From NCBI RefSeq assembly GCF_003863965.1, contig NZ_RRCN01000001.1, forward strand, positions 6,259,071 through 6,323,070: a stretch of DNA of 64,000 bases, in the 5' to 3' direction. The notes beneath the pieces were generated by a model, which had not been told where the DNA came from, did not search any database, and worked only from the letters and a program-made list of their open reading frames with translations. Every line of letters starts with the position of its first letter. The first letter of the stretch is position 1. The DNA is from Paenibacillus oralis. GTDB taxonomy: Bacteria; Bacillota; Bacilli; Paenibacillales; Paenibacillaceae. The position numbers were made by a program, and so were the translations under genes. This document shows, in pieces, positions 52,436 through 61,415 of this stretch.

Positions 52436-52697
52436 GACGAAAGGCTTTGAAGGAAGGAAGTTGTCGGAAAGCTCCAGAGAGCCGGTGGTGCTGCGAACCG
52501 GTAGCGGAACGATGAACTTTAGCGATCCTGAGTCACTGCGTTGAAACTTCAGTAGGCGCAGTCGGTGAACTCCGTTATCAGTCTGTCAGCGATGACAAAT
52601 GAGGCTGCCTCTGCGAAGGCGCAGCGAATTAGGGTGGTACCACGAACAACTCTCGTCCCTTACTACGGAAGTAGTGTGCGGATTGGGAGTTTTTTTA
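52436..52697 (+). promoter_or_regulatory. T-box leader upstream of serA
   Basis: A tRNA-sensing riboswitch. Stem I elements (GGAAAGCTCCAGAGAGCCGG, then CGAACCGG) are followed by the specifier region GGTGAACTCCGTTATCAG (52564-52581), the T-box AGGGTGGTACCACG (52631-52644) and a terminator (AACTC...GAGTT, then seven T, 52648-52697). Reading TCC gives serine, as expected for serA; reading CTC one base earlier gives leucine. The antiterminator bulge is TGGT, which pairs with a tRNA ending in ACCA, whereas bacterial serine tRNAs end in GCCA. Confidence 0.92.
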
Positions 52698-52803
52698 ATG
52701 TCTCCGCGCCTTTAGCATGGCCGGGAACGGCCGCTTTGGGACCGCAACCCATTATCTTCATCCTTTTCTGCAGTAACGGAAAACAGCGCTAATGTATCAC
52801 CGT

Positions 52804-53001
52804 AAGCTTATGCTTCCGATGAGAGTTTTGTACGTTGAACTTTCGGGGAAGCCTTGCTATACAAAACTTAAGCTTATGCTTCCGATGAGAGTTTTGTACG
52901 TCGAACTTTCGGGGAAGCCTTGCTATACAAAACTTAAGCTTATGCTTCCGAAGAGAGTTTTGTACGTTGAACTTTCGGGGAAGCCTTGCTATACAAAACT
53001 T
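52804..53001 (+). repeat. Three exact-length 66-bp tandem repeats before serA
   Basis: Units at 52804-52869, 52870-52935 and 52936-53001 differ at only two or three bases. Each has an inverted repeat AGTTTTGTA / TACAAAACT that would form a hairpin in the mRNA. They lie between the T-box terminator and the serA ribosome site. The gap 52249-53016 otherwise holds the hairpin, promoter and T-box listed here. Confidence 0.95.
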
Positions 53002-53016
53002 TTAGGAGGCCAAAAC

Positions 53017-54606
53017 ATGTTCAAAGTTTTAGTATCGGATCCGATCAGCGATATGGGAATTCAGCAGCTGGTGGATGCAGACGACATCGTGGTTGAGAAG
53101 AAAACGGGACTCAGCGAGGACGAGCTTGTACAGATCATCCCCGAGTATGACGGTTTGCTGGTGCGCAGCCAAACGAAAGTCACCGAAAAAATCATGGCCG
53201 CCGCAGCAAACTTGAAGGTGATCGGCCGCGCAGGGGTTGGGGTCGACAACATCGACCTGGAGGCCGCTACGAAACGCGGTATCATCGTTATTAACGCGCC
53301 GGACGGCAACACGATCACAACCTGCGAACACGCCTTCGCCATGATGATGGCGCTCGCCCGCCACATTCCGCAGGCCTACGCCAAAACGATCTCGGGCCAG
53401 TGGGATCGTAAATTTCTCGGCGTCGAACTGCGCAACAAGACGCTTGGCGTACTTGGCATGGGCCGGATCGGCAGCGAAGTCGCCAAACGTGCCAAAGCGT
53501 TCGGCATGGAGATTTTGGGCTACGATCCGTTCCTGACGGAAGAACGCGCCGAAAAGCTTGGGGTCAAGCTGGCCACGGTCGATACAATCGTTAGAAATGC
53601 CGATTTCATTACGGCGCACACGCCGCTTACGCCGGAAACGAAGCATATGATCGCCCGTCCGCAATTTGAAGTGATGAAAAAAGGCATGCGGATCATCAAC
53701 TGCGCCCGCGGCGGCATCGTCGACGAACAGGCGCTGGTTGAAGCGATTGATCAAGGGATTGTGGCCGGAGCCGCCTTTGACGTCTTCGAAAAAGAACCGC
53801 CGGAAGCGGATCATCCTTTCCTGCACCATCCGAAAATCATCGTCACGCCTCACCTTGGCGCTTCCACCGTGGAGGCTCAGGAAAATGTCGCGATCGACGT
53901 GTCGGAGCAGGTGCTGCACATTTTGCGCAGCGAGCCGTTTAAGAACGCCGTCAACATGCCGCCTGTCGCACCTAGCGTCATGAACAAGCTGCAGCCATAT
54001 TTCGAACTTGGCGAAAAAATCGGCGTATTCCTGTCCCAGCTTAACAACCAGGCGGTCAAAGAAATTCACGTTGATTACGCCGGCGACCTGGCCGAGGTGG
54101 ATACGCAGCCGCTTACGCGCTACATCATCAAGGGCGTTTTGTCCCGCCATTTCGGCAGCGATGTAAACATCGTCAACTCCATGCACCTGGCGAAAGTCCG
54201 CGACATCAACGTGGTCGTGTCCCAAGCTTCGGCGACGAAGGGCTTCACCAACCTGATCAGCGCAACCCTGAAAACGCAGGACGGCGCGGAACGCCGGATC
54301 GCCGGCACGATGCTTAACGGTTATGGAGCCCGCATCGTGCAAATCGACAAGTTCCCGGTGGACGTTGCTCCGGAAGGACATCTGATCTTCATTTCGCACA
54401 ATGACAAACCGGGGATTATCGGCAGCGTCGGCACCCTGCTCGGCAAAAACGACGTCAACATCGCCTCCATGCAGGTTGGCCGCAAGCTGGTCGGCGGGGA
54501 AGCGATCATGGTATTGACGGTGGACAAGGCCGTGACGAAAGAAGTGCTTGACGATCTGACGAAGCTGCCCGAACTGAATATAGCGCTGCAAATCACTTTT
54601 GAATAA
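53017..54606 (+). CDS. serA: D-3-phosphoglycerate dehydrogenase
   Basis: First step of serine synthesis: 3-phosphoglycerate to 3-phosphohydroxypyruvate. 529 residues from the ATG at 53017 behind AGGAGG. NAD-binding domain with LGVLGMGRIGSEVAKRAKAFG (near residues 145-165), catalytic RPQFEVMKKGMRIINCARGG and the HLGAST His-containing loop; an allosteric substrate-binding domain; and a C-terminal ACT domain (FISHNDKPGIIGSVGTLLGK). The frame stays open upstream through the 66-bp repeats, but no start there has a ribosome site. Confidence 0.97.
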   Translation: MFKVLVSDPISDMGIQQLVDADDIVVEKKTGLSEDELVQIIPEYDGLLVRSQTKVTEKIMAAAANLKVIGRAGVGVDNIDLEAATKRGIIVINAPDGNTITTCEHAFAMMMALARHIPQAYAKTISGQWDRKFLGVELRNKTLGVLGMGRIGSEVAKRAKAFGMEILGYDPFLTEERAEKLGVKLATVDTIVRNADFITAHTPLTPETKHMIARPQFEVMKKGMRIINCARGGIVDEQALVEAIDQGIVAGAAFDVFEKEPPEADHPFLHHPKIIVTPHLGASTVEAQENVAIDVSEQVLHILRSEPFKNAVNMPPVAPSVMNKLQPYFELGEKIGVFLSQLNNQAVKEIHVDYAGDLAEVDTQPLTRYIIKGVLSRHFGSDVNIVNSMHLAKVRDINVVVSQASATKGFTNLISATLKTQDGAERRIAGTMLNGYGARIVQIDKFPVDVAPEGHLIFISHNDKPGIIGSVGTLLGKNDVNIASMQVGRKLVGGEAIMVLTVDKAVTKEVLDDLTKLPELNIALQITFE

Positions 54607-54644
54607 TGTTCCACGGTGAACAAGATTTATCTGCGGCATTCAAC

Positions 54645-54683
54645 AAAAAAACATCCTTCTCTCATGAAGGATGTTTTTCTTTT
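54645..54683. terminator. Bidirectional terminator between serA and resE
   Basis: ACATCCTTC and GAAGGATGT pair over TCTCAT, with T-rich tails on both strands, serving two converging genes. Confidence 0.9.
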
Positions 54684-54688
54684 TACGA

Positions 54689-56125
54689 TTATTGTCCCGT
54701 TTCGACAGGGAGCGCGATGTGAAAAGCGGTTCCTTTGCCGACGCCGCTTTCGGCGCGGATCGAGCCGTGATGGGCGTCGATGATGTTTTTGACGATGGAA
54801 AGGCCGAGGCCCGTTCCCCCGTTTTCGCCTCGTACGCGGGCTTTGTCCGCCTTGTAAAAGCGCTCGAAAATAAACGGCAGGTCGTCGCTCGGAATCCCTA
54901 TCCCGCTGTCTTGAATCGAAATGTACAGCTCTTTGCCGGACTCTCCGTCCCGGGTAGCCGCCGAAATGCCGATCGTTCCCCCTTCCGGCGTATGCCGGAA
55001 GGCGTTGTCCAGCAGGTTGGTGAGCACCTGCTCCATCCGGTCCTCGTCCGCTTCCAGGCGAAGCGGGCCTTCGCTCAGCTCAAGCTTCAGGTTGATGCCA
55101 TTTTCTTTGGCCCGGACCATAAACTTGCGGTACACCCGCTCGGCAAGCTCGCGAAAATCGATCGGCCGCTTCTCCATATCGGTATGGCCCGCTTCCATCC
55201 GGGCAAGGTCGAGCAGCTCGTGGACAAGCCTGCCCATTCGCAGCGATTCCTCATGGATCACCCGCGCCAATTCCGCGCTTTCCTCGGGGGAGGACGCCAT
55301 CCCGTCAAGCAGCGCTTCACTGTACCCCTGCATCATGGACAGCGGCGTGCGGATTTCATGCGAGACATTGGCCACAAAATCCCGGCGCATTTTCTCCAGG
55401 CGCACCTCTTCGGTAACGTCGCGCAGGACGGCGACCGCGCCGCGGATCTCCCCGTCCGAAGACAATGGGGCCATATGGACCGACCACACACCTTGCATGA
55501 CATGAACGTTCATGCGCTGATCGCCTTCCTGGTCAAGCACCCGGCGAAACATCGGCAACAGCGGCTGAGGCGCCAGCTTGCCTTTGGCGTCTTTGCCGCC
55601 CAGCTCGAAGCCGGAATCTTCTTCGTCAAAATCTCCCCACATGCTTAGGATTTGATCTCCCGGCGGGTTCGTCAAGATGACGGAACCTTCCCGATCCAGC
55701 GTAATCACCGCGTCATTCATGCTGCGCAGCACGCTGGACAAATGCTCCTTCTCATGCTTAAGGCTGCGGATCGTATTTTCCAGTTCTTCCGCCATATGGT
55801 TAAACGTAATCGCCAATTCGCCGATTTCATCGCTCGTTCTCAGCGAAAGGCGCGTATCGTATTTGCCTTTGCGCACCGAATCGGTAGCCTGAATCAGCTT
55901 CTGCATCGGCTGCGTGATTTTTGTGAACAGAAACAACGCAAAAAAAGTCGTAAGCGAAAACCCGATCATCGCGACGATGACAAACAGTCTCTTCACGGCT
56001 CCGGAATTGGTGAAATTCGTATCGATGTAGGGCAGCAGAAACAGGCCCATCAGCATCAACACGCAAGCAACGAGGCAGGTTATCGTAATCCAAAGCTTAC
56101 CGACCAGCGTTCTCCAGAAGTTCAC
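54689..56125 (-). CDS. resE: Sensor histidine kinase ResE
   Basis: Membrane kinase that activates ResD when oxygen is limiting. 478 residues from the GTG at 56125, one base after the resD stop; MNFWRTLVGKLWITITCLVA matches the B. subtilis start. Two helices flank a short extracytoplasmic part; then HAMP (ITQPMQKLIQATDSV), a PAS domain (VLRSMNDAVITLDREGSVIL), HisKA (FVANVSHEIRTPLSMMQGYSE) and HATPase (LTNLLDNAFRHTPEGG, DSGIGIPSDDLPFIFERFYK, GGTGLGLSIVKNI). The extracytoplasmic loop looks shorter than in B. subtilis. Confidence 0.95.
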   Translation of the reverse strand: MNFWRTLVGKLWITITCLVACVLMLMGLFLLPYIDTNFTNSGAVKRLFVIVAMIGFSLTTFFALFLFTKITQPMQKLIQATDSVRKGKYDTRLSLRTSDEIGELAITFNHMAEELENTIRSLKHEKEHLSSVLRSMNDAVITLDREGSVILTNPPGDQILSMWGDFDEEDSGFELGGKDAKGKLAPQPLLPMFRRVLDQEGDQRMNVHVMQGVWSVHMAPLSSDGEIRGAVAVLRDVTEEVRLEKMRRDFVANVSHEIRTPLSMMQGYSEALLDGMASSPEESAELARVIHEESLRMGRLVHELLDLARMEAGHTDMEKRPIDFRELAERVYRKFMVRAKENGINLKLELSEGPLRLEADEDRMEQVLTNLLDNAFRHTPEGGTIGISAATRDGESGKELYISIQDSGIGIPSDDLPFIFERFYKADKARVRGENGGTGLGLSIVKNIIDAHHGSIRAESGVGKGTAFHIALPVETGQ

Positions 56126-56126
56126 C

Positions 56127-56843
56127 TTACTTCGCGACCTCCAGCTTGTAGCCGACACCCCATACGGTCGTGATCATCGCGGCCGCTTCCGGCGAAACCT
56201 TGTTGAGTTTCTCCCGCAGCCGCTTCACATGGGTGTCGACCGTCCGCAGATCGCCGAAAAACTCATAGTTCCAGACGTCCTTCAGCAGCTCCTCCCGGGA
56301 AAACACCTTATCCGGGGAAACCGCCAAATAATGCAGAAGCTCGTATTCTTTGGGCGTAAGGCTGACCTCCTGGCCGCTTGCCGTAACCCGGTGAGCGTCA
56401 TGCTCGATAACGAGATGAGGAAACACGATATTGTTGCTAGTCCCGCTTTCTTTGGACAGATAGGCTGTCGCCGAGGCGCGGCGCATGATCGCTTTCACCC
56501 GGTAAATCACCTCTCTGGGGCTAAACGGCTTAACGACATAGTCGTCGGCGCCTACCTCAAATCCCTGAACCCGGTTGATTTCCTCGCCTTTGGCCGTCAG
56601 CATCAGCACCGGCGTCGATTTGACTTGCCGCAGACGGCTGCAAACCTCGACACCATCGATTCCCGGCAGCATGACATCAAGCACGATCAAGCCGTAGTCA
56701 TTGACCGTCGCTTTTTTCAAAGCCGTTTCCCCATCCTCGGCCTCATCGATTTCATAGCCTTCTTTTTCCAAATACATTTTAAGCAGCCGACGGATTCGCT
56801 CCTCATCGTCGACTACCAAAATGCGGTTCGTTTCATCTGACAT
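56127..56843 (-). CDS. resD: Response regulator ResD
   Basis: OmpR-type regulator of aerobic and anaerobic respiration genes. 238 residues: receiver with ILVVDDEERIRRLLKMYLEK, phospho-Asp in LIVLDVMLPGIDG (near residue 57), KPFSPREVIYRVKAI; winged helix with SLTPKEYELLHYLAVSPDKVFSREELL and DTHVKRLREKLNK. ATG at 56843 is nine bases after GGAGGGG. Confidence 0.96.
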   Translation of the reverse strand: MSDETNRILVVDDEERIRRLLKMYLEKEGYEIDEAEDGETALKKATVNDYGLIVLDVMLPGIDGVEVCSRLRQVKSTPVLMLTAKGEEINRVQGFEVGADDYVVKPFSPREVIYRVKAIMRRASATAYLSKESGTSNNIVFPHLVIEHDAHRVTASGQEVSLTPKEYELLHYLAVSPDKVFSREELLKDVWNYEFFGDLRTVDTHVKRLREKLNKVSPEAAAMITTVWGVGYKLEVAK

Positions 56844-56905
56844 TAACAACAACCCCTCCATCTTCTTACCTAGTGCGCGTGAGCTTCCTTTTGCTTTACT
56901 GCTAT

Positions 56906-58168
56906 TTAATCGGTGCCCGCATAAGAATGCAGGCCGGCGATAACCAGGTTAACCCCTACCAATGTGAACATGACCACGAGGAAGCCCAAAACCGCTAGCC
57001 AGGAAGCCCGGCGGCCTTGGAAGCCCCTCGATAAACGAAGATGCAGATACGCGCTGTAGAACAGCCATGTAATCAGGGCCCATACTTCCTTCGGATCCCA
57101 ACCCCAAAATCTTCCCCAAGCCTGCTGCGCCCAAATCATCGCAAACACAAGCGCACCCAGGGTAAAGATCGGAAACCCGATCGCGATCGCCCGATAGCTG
57201 ATTTCGTCCAGATCGTCCGGATCGATGGCCCGCACCGCCGGAGCCAGCGCCTGAGAGAGCGGTTTGCGAAGGATCGCACGAATTAATACATAAAGCACCG
57301 CACCCGTTAGTATTGCCCAGACGATCGTATTCAGCTTGCGTCCGGCATTGGCGCCGCTCATCCAGGAAGGAGCCTCGAACAAAGGCTGCGCCATTCCCAA
57401 AAACGGTTTGATTTGCTCGGGTTCGCTTTGATATGGCGCTACGATCGGCGGAAGCTGATAAACTTCTTTTCCTATTGTACTATCCCCTTGTACTTGGCTG
57501 TCAATCTTTGTCTCATTTTGTATGAATACCGCTTCATATCCGGCGGCCCGGAAAGCGAATACGGAAACAAGAAAGCCCACTACTATCATAATCGAAAAAA
57601 ACGTAATTTCAATCCACCGATTTTGCCGGCGCGCGGATTTATCGGTTCCTCTAAAATCGATGACCCGCAGCAAATGCATTAATCCGGCGATAAACCCGAC
57701 GGCAAAAAAAGATTCCCCCGTTGCCGCCAGCGTGACATGGATATACAGCCATATGGAACGGAGCGAAGGAATCAGCGGCTGAACCTCCTGCGGGAATACA
57801 GCGGCATAAGCCATAATGATAATCGCCAGTGGAAGCGCAAACACGCCGAGCAAAATTTTGCGGTAGATCAAAAAGACAACCGTAAAGGCGATCATAATCA
57901 TCATCGACAAAAACGTCATGAACTCGTACATATTGCTGACGGGCACATGTCCGCTGTAGGCCCAGCGCGTTCCGCAATAGACGAGGTGCGAGAGGAGGCC
58001 CAGCGAGGAAGTCGCAAACGAGAGGCGTCCCCACTTGTTCTCATGCCGCTTCGGGTCGCGGTTTCTCCACGTTTTGCCGGTCACGGCAACGATGTAAAAA
58101 ATAAAGGCGGCGCAATAAAGGAAAAAAGCGATCATAAAGGCGGCCCTACTGATTTCCAAAAATATCAT
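56906..58168 (-). CDS. resC: Cytochrome c biogenesis protein ResC (CcsA/CcsB family)
   Basis: With ResB forms the system II heme-export and apocytochrome ligation complex. 420 residues, about eight membrane helices. The tryptophan-rich heme motif WGRFWGWDPKEVWALITW (near residues 341-358) and histidines in SHLVYCGTRW, YIHVTLAATGESFFA and LHSYAGTD are in place. The start overlaps resB by ATGA. Confidence 0.94.
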   Translation of the reverse strand: MIFLEISRAAFMIAFFLYCAAFIFYIVAVTGKTWRNRDPKRHENKWGRLSFATSSLGLLSHLVYCGTRWAYSGHVPVSNMYEFMTFLSMMIMIAFTVVFLIYRKILLGVFALPLAIIIMAYAAVFPQEVQPLIPSLRSIWLYIHVTLAATGESFFAVGFIAGLMHLLRVIDFRGTDKSARRQNRWIEITFFSIMIVVGFLVSVFAFRAAGYEAVFIQNETKIDSQVQGDSTIGKEVYQLPPIVAPYQSEPEQIKPFLGMAQPLFEAPSWMSGANAGRKLNTIVWAILTGAVLYVLIRAILRKPLSQALAPAVRAIDPDDLDEISYRAIAIGFPIFTLGALVFAMIWAQQAWGRFWGWDPKEVWALITWLFYSAYLHLRLSRGFQGRRASWLAVLGFLVVMFTLVGVNLVIAGLHSYAGTD

Positions 58169-59841
58169 GGACGTTCTCCTCCGTTTTCCAATGACTTCTC
58201 ATCCGCATCGATGCCCATCGCTTTCAGGAATGCGGACACCTCGCGGCGCATGCCAAACCAGTTTTTCGTCGTATGGCCGCCCAGCGTCAGCTTGCCGCCG
58301 TCCACGCGCAGCCAAATCCGGCGGTGCTGCCAGTAGAATCCGAGAACGAGCCCAAGCATGACGATCGCCAGCCCCAGCCAGACAAATGGCATGGCCCGAT
58401 CGACACGGATGTTCAGATAACTGGAAGCGCTGATGAAATCGACATCCTCCATGCCGAGGACATCAACCGCAAGCTTGTTCTGCAATCCGCCCAGCTTCTC
58501 GTTGATCGCATCCTGCTGGAAGCGTTCCTTGTCAACCTGCTTCGGGAAGTAAATGTATTGCACGCCTTCCTTAGGCAAATCCGGACCTTTGACCAAAAAT
58601 AAAAAGGCCGGCGCGTTCGGCTCCCCGGACAAGGAGACCGGCTGCCCCTGTTCATTCAGGGAAAATTCCATGTATTTGTTCTGGAGCTCCAGCGTGTAAG
58701 GCCCCAGCTTAAATTCGCGCTGCGGATTTTTCATCTCCAGCTTGAATTTCCCGTACTGCTCCCCGGTAACCTTGTCCACCAGCACCGGCTGCACGGAGCG
58801 CAGCTTTGGCGTCAGATCGAAATCGAACTGATACGCCTTCAGTCCTTTATAGTTAAGCGGGTCGTTGACCCGGATTGCATGCCGCTCCACTTCCTTGAGC
58901 TTCGGCTGTTTGGAGGGATCGTCGCAATCGGCGGTGCATTCGTACAGCACGGCCTGCGTTTCGTACAGCTTCGGGACGATCTTGCCGGTTTTTTTGAAGT
59001 CGTCCGACATTTCATCCTCACTGTAATATTCCACCGTAAATTTTTCGTTTTTCAAATACAGATTCGTATCGGGAATCCGTGTGGTTTCCCCCTCCGGGAA
59101 CCAGTAATGTTTGTCCATATGCAGTCCCGGAAGTCCGCGGAACAATACGGCCAGCAAAAAAATAATCAGCCCGATGTGGATGACATACGGCCCCCAGCGG
59201 CTGAACCGCTGTTTTTCCGCCAGCAGCGCATCCCCGTCCGTATGGACGCGGTAATGTTTTTTGCGCAGCGGCTGAACCGCCCTCCGGACCCACGCCTCAC
59301 CGTCCTCGGTGAGCTTGCCCTGGTAGACGATTTTTTGCCGGGTCAAAAACTCCAGGTGTTTGCGGATCTTCTGTTTTGAAAGCGCTTTGTAAAGCGGCAG
59401 CACCCGGTCCAGGCTGCAGATGACGAGGGAGGCCCCGATCATGACCAGCAGCAGAATGAACCACCACGATTCGTACGTGTGCGATAAACCCAGCCTGTAG
59501 TAAATCTCGCCGATCGTTCCGTATTTATTTTTGTAGAAGGTGGAAGGATCAAAATTGATAAAATTGCTTTCCTGCTCGAAGATCGTGCCGAAGCTGGCGC
59601 CGATCAGCGTGATGATGATCAGGTAAACCGCAACTTTCACCGAGGAGAAAAAATTCCATATCCGGTCGATGAAATTCGGGTTGGCCCGCTGTGATCTTCT
59701 GGCCACGCCGTCGTAGCGCATTTCCAGCAGTTCCCCGGGGGCCCCGTCGTCCTGCAGCGGTTTGCCGCAGGATTCGCACAGCACGGTGCCAACCCGGTTC
59801 TGGTGGCCGCATTCGCATTTCGTATTTTCGATGAACGCCAT
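58165..59841 (-). CDS. resB: Cytochrome c biogenesis protein ResB
   Basis: Partner of ResC in system II cytochrome c maturation. 558 residues. The N-terminus has a small zinc-ribbon-like CECGHQNRVGTVLCESCGKP (residues 9-28), not always found in ResB. Then three N-terminal membrane helices (VAVYLIIITLIGASFGTIF and others), a large extracytoplasmic domain and a last helix (VWLGLAIVMLGLVLGFYW) followed by a cytoplasmic tail. ATG at 59841 follows AGGAAAGGAGGAGTAAG. Confidence 0.94.
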   Translation of the reverse strand: MAFIENTKCECGHQNRVGTVLCESCGKPLQDDGAPGELLEMRYDGVARRSQRANPNFIDRIWNFFSSVKVAVYLIIITLIGASFGTIFEQESNFINFDPSTFYKNKYGTIGEIYYRLGLSHTYESWWFILLLVMIGASLVICSLDRVLPLYKALSKQKIRKHLEFLTRQKIVYQGKLTEDGEAWVRRAVQPLRKKHYRVHTDGDALLAEKQRFSRWGPYVIHIGLIIFLLAVLFRGLPGLHMDKHYWFPEGETTRIPDTNLYLKNEKFTVEYYSEDEMSDDFKKTGKIVPKLYETQAVLYECTADCDDPSKQPKLKEVERHAIRVNDPLNYKGLKAYQFDFDLTPKLRSVQPVLVDKVTGEQYGKFKLEMKNPQREFKLGPYTLELQNKYMEFSLNEQGQPVSLSGEPNAPAFLFLVKGPDLPKEGVQYIYFPKQVDKERFQQDAINEKLGGLQNKLAVDVLGMEDVDFISASSYLNIRVDRAMPFVWLGLAIVMLGLVLGFYWQHRRIWLRVDGGKLTLGGHTTKNWFGMRREVSAFLKAMGIDADEKSLENGGERP

Positions 59842-59859
59842 CTTACTCCTCCTTTCCTA

Positions 59860-60387
59860 TCAAGGGTTAACCAGCTGCGCAATTTGATCGTCCAGCGTGT
59901 CGAGGTTTAGCTCGCCCTGATGGATGGAGGCAATTTTGCCTTTTTTGTCCACAAAAAACGTCGTCGGCATCGGCACGATGCCATAATCGCGCACCGCCTT
60001 GTTGTCGCTGTCAAATAAAATAGGAAATCCGGCGCCGGTCTGCTTGACGAAGTTTTCCACGGTCATCTCGTCTTCCCCCGTATTGACTCCAAGAATGACA
60101 ACGTCCTGATCTTTCCACTTTTCCCATTGGGTCTGCAAGGCGGGCATTTCCTTAACGCAATACGTACACCAGGTCGCCCAGAAATTGATGACTACCGCTT
60201 TGCCTTTGTACTCGTCAAGCGTATGTACGTTGCCGTCGAGACCCAGCAGCTTGAACGCCGGAGGCTTCTCCCCTACGACGGGCTTGCCGGAGTCATCGCC
60301 AAACACCGCGTTGCTGATCGCATAACCGCCAAGGATGACGATCAGCGCTAATATCACGATCTGAATCGGCCGTCTTGCCTTTCCCAT
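59860..60387 (-). CDS. resA: Thiol-disulfide oxidoreductase ResA
   Basis: Reduces the heme-binding cysteines of apocytochrome c outside the membrane. 175 residues: one N-terminal anchor (IQIVILALIVILGGYAISNAVF) and a thioredoxin fold with the active site FWATWCTYCVKEMPAL (Cys near residues 74 and 77) and the cis-Pro segment VPMPTTFFVDKKG. ATG at 60387 follows AGAAAGGAAGTTTTCG; 46 upstream in-frame codons are the leader. Confidence 0.95.
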   Translation of the reverse strand: MGKARRPIQIVILALIVILGGYAISNAVFGDDSGKPVVGEKPPAFKLLGLDGNVHTLDEYKGKAVVINFWATWCTYCVKEMPALQTQWEKWKDQDVVILGVNTGEDEMTVENFVKQTGAGFPILFDSDNKAVRDYGIVPMPTTFFVDKKGKIASIHQGELNLDTLDDQIAQLVNP

Positions 60388-60406
60388 CGAAAACTTCCTT
60401 TCTATG

Positions 60407-60457
60407 AACATAATCATAAAGTGTTGAACAATTCGTGAACACTCTATGAACATTATA
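60407..60457 (-). promoter_or_regulatory. resA promoter region with TGAACA repeats
   Basis: A TATAAT -10 box (60452-60457 on the minus strand) has no good -35 box, as expected for an activated promoter. Four TGAAC sequences follow within 50 bases on the plus strand; TTCGTGAAC (60432-60440) matches seven of nine positions of the ResD consensus TTTGTGAAT. Autoregulation by ResD is plausible but unproven. Confidence 0.4.
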
Positions 60458-60510
60458 ACGAAAATTGCCACAATTTCAGCCTTGGGAAATATGAATATTA
60501 TGTGACGCGC

Positions 60511-60536
60511 AAAAAAGCGCGGCAATATCGCCGCAC
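60511..60536 (-). terminator. Terminator of rluB
   Basis: On the minus strand GTGCGGC, ATATT-type loop and GCCGCGC followed by six T, immediately past the rluB stop. Confidence 0.75.
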
Positions 60537-61288
60537 TATTTGCGCTTGGGAGCAGGGGTAGGGGAAGTGCTGCGGGCTTGCTTGTAGAGGCTGTCGACCT
60601 CTTCTTTGGTCAAGTGGCGGAACAGGCCCCGCTTCAAATTGCCGAGATACAGATCGCCGAATGAAATTCGCTTCAGCTTGGTCACCGGGTGGGAGATCGC
60701 GTCGAACATGCGCCGCACCTGGCGATTTCGGCCTTCATGAATCGTTATGGAGATGGTGGCGAACTTCCCTTCCGGATCAACGTCATGGTACTCCGCCTCG
60801 GCCGGAGCTGTCATGCCGTCCTCAAGCATGATTCCATTCTTCAACTTGTCAAGGTCGCTGCCGTGCGGCACCCCTTTGACCGTGGCATGATAAGTTTTGG
60901 GCACATGGTGTTTCGGATGCGTCAGCAAATGGGCGAATTCCCCGTCATTGGTCAGGAGCAGCAGCCCTTCGGTATCGTAATCAAGCCGTCCTACGGGATA
61001 AACCCGCTCCTTGACGCCTTTTAAATAATCGGTGACGATTTTTCTGCCTTGCGGATCCGCAGCGCTCGTAATAACTCCTTTCGGTTTGTTGAATACGAGA
61101 TACAGCTTCTTTTCCGCGCCGATCGGTTTGCCGTCGACCGTAATGACGTCAACGGCCGGGTCCGCCTTGGTGCCCAGCTCCGTAACGGTTTCGCCGTTCA
61201 CCTGCACCTTGCCGTTCAAAATCAATTCCTCGCATTTGCGGCGGGAAGCCACGCCCGCACCGGCCAATATTTTCTGCAATCTTTCCAT
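60536..61288 (-). CDS. rluB: 23S rRNA pseudouridine synthase RluB
   Basis: 250 residues: an N-terminal S4 domain (MERLQKILAGAGVASRRKCE) and the RsuA/RluB catalytic domain with GRLDYDTEGLLLLTNDG (catalytic Asp near residue 104) and EGRNRQVRRMFDAI. Modifies U2605-region of 23S rRNA in the family. ATG at 61288 follows GAGGTGACTATTGATC. Between resA and spmB as in B. subtilis (ypuL). Confidence 0.95.
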   Translation of the reverse strand: MERLQKILAGAGVASRRKCEELILNGKVQVNGETVTELGTKADPAVDVITVDGKPIGAEKKLYLVFNKPKGVITSAADPQGRKIVTDYLKGVKERVYPVGRLDYDTEGLLLLTNDGEFAHLLTHPKHHVPKTYHATVKGVPHGSDLDKLKNGIMLEDGMTAPAEAEYHDVDPEGKFATISITIHEGRNRQVRRMFDAISHPVTKLKRISFGDLYLGNLKRGLFRHLTKEEVDSLYKQARSTSPTPAPKRK

Positions 61289-61415
61289 GATCAATAGTCA
61301 CCTCATATCACATGATACCTATAGAAGCACAAAATCACAATAGCTGCCGCACGCGCAGAAAAAAGCCGCCCCCGGCAGCTTGGAAAGCGCCATGAACGGC
61401 CCTGGCTCCATCAAA

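Noticed and set aside
52792..53016. N-terminal extension of SerA through the 66-bp repeats
   Set aside because: The frame is open but the upstream starts lack ribosome sites, while the ATG at 53017 has a strong AGGAGG and fits the family.
53029..54639. A 536-codon minus-strand ORF opposite serA
   Set aside because: Shadow of the serA frame; serA is unambiguous and the antisense product has no recognisable fold.
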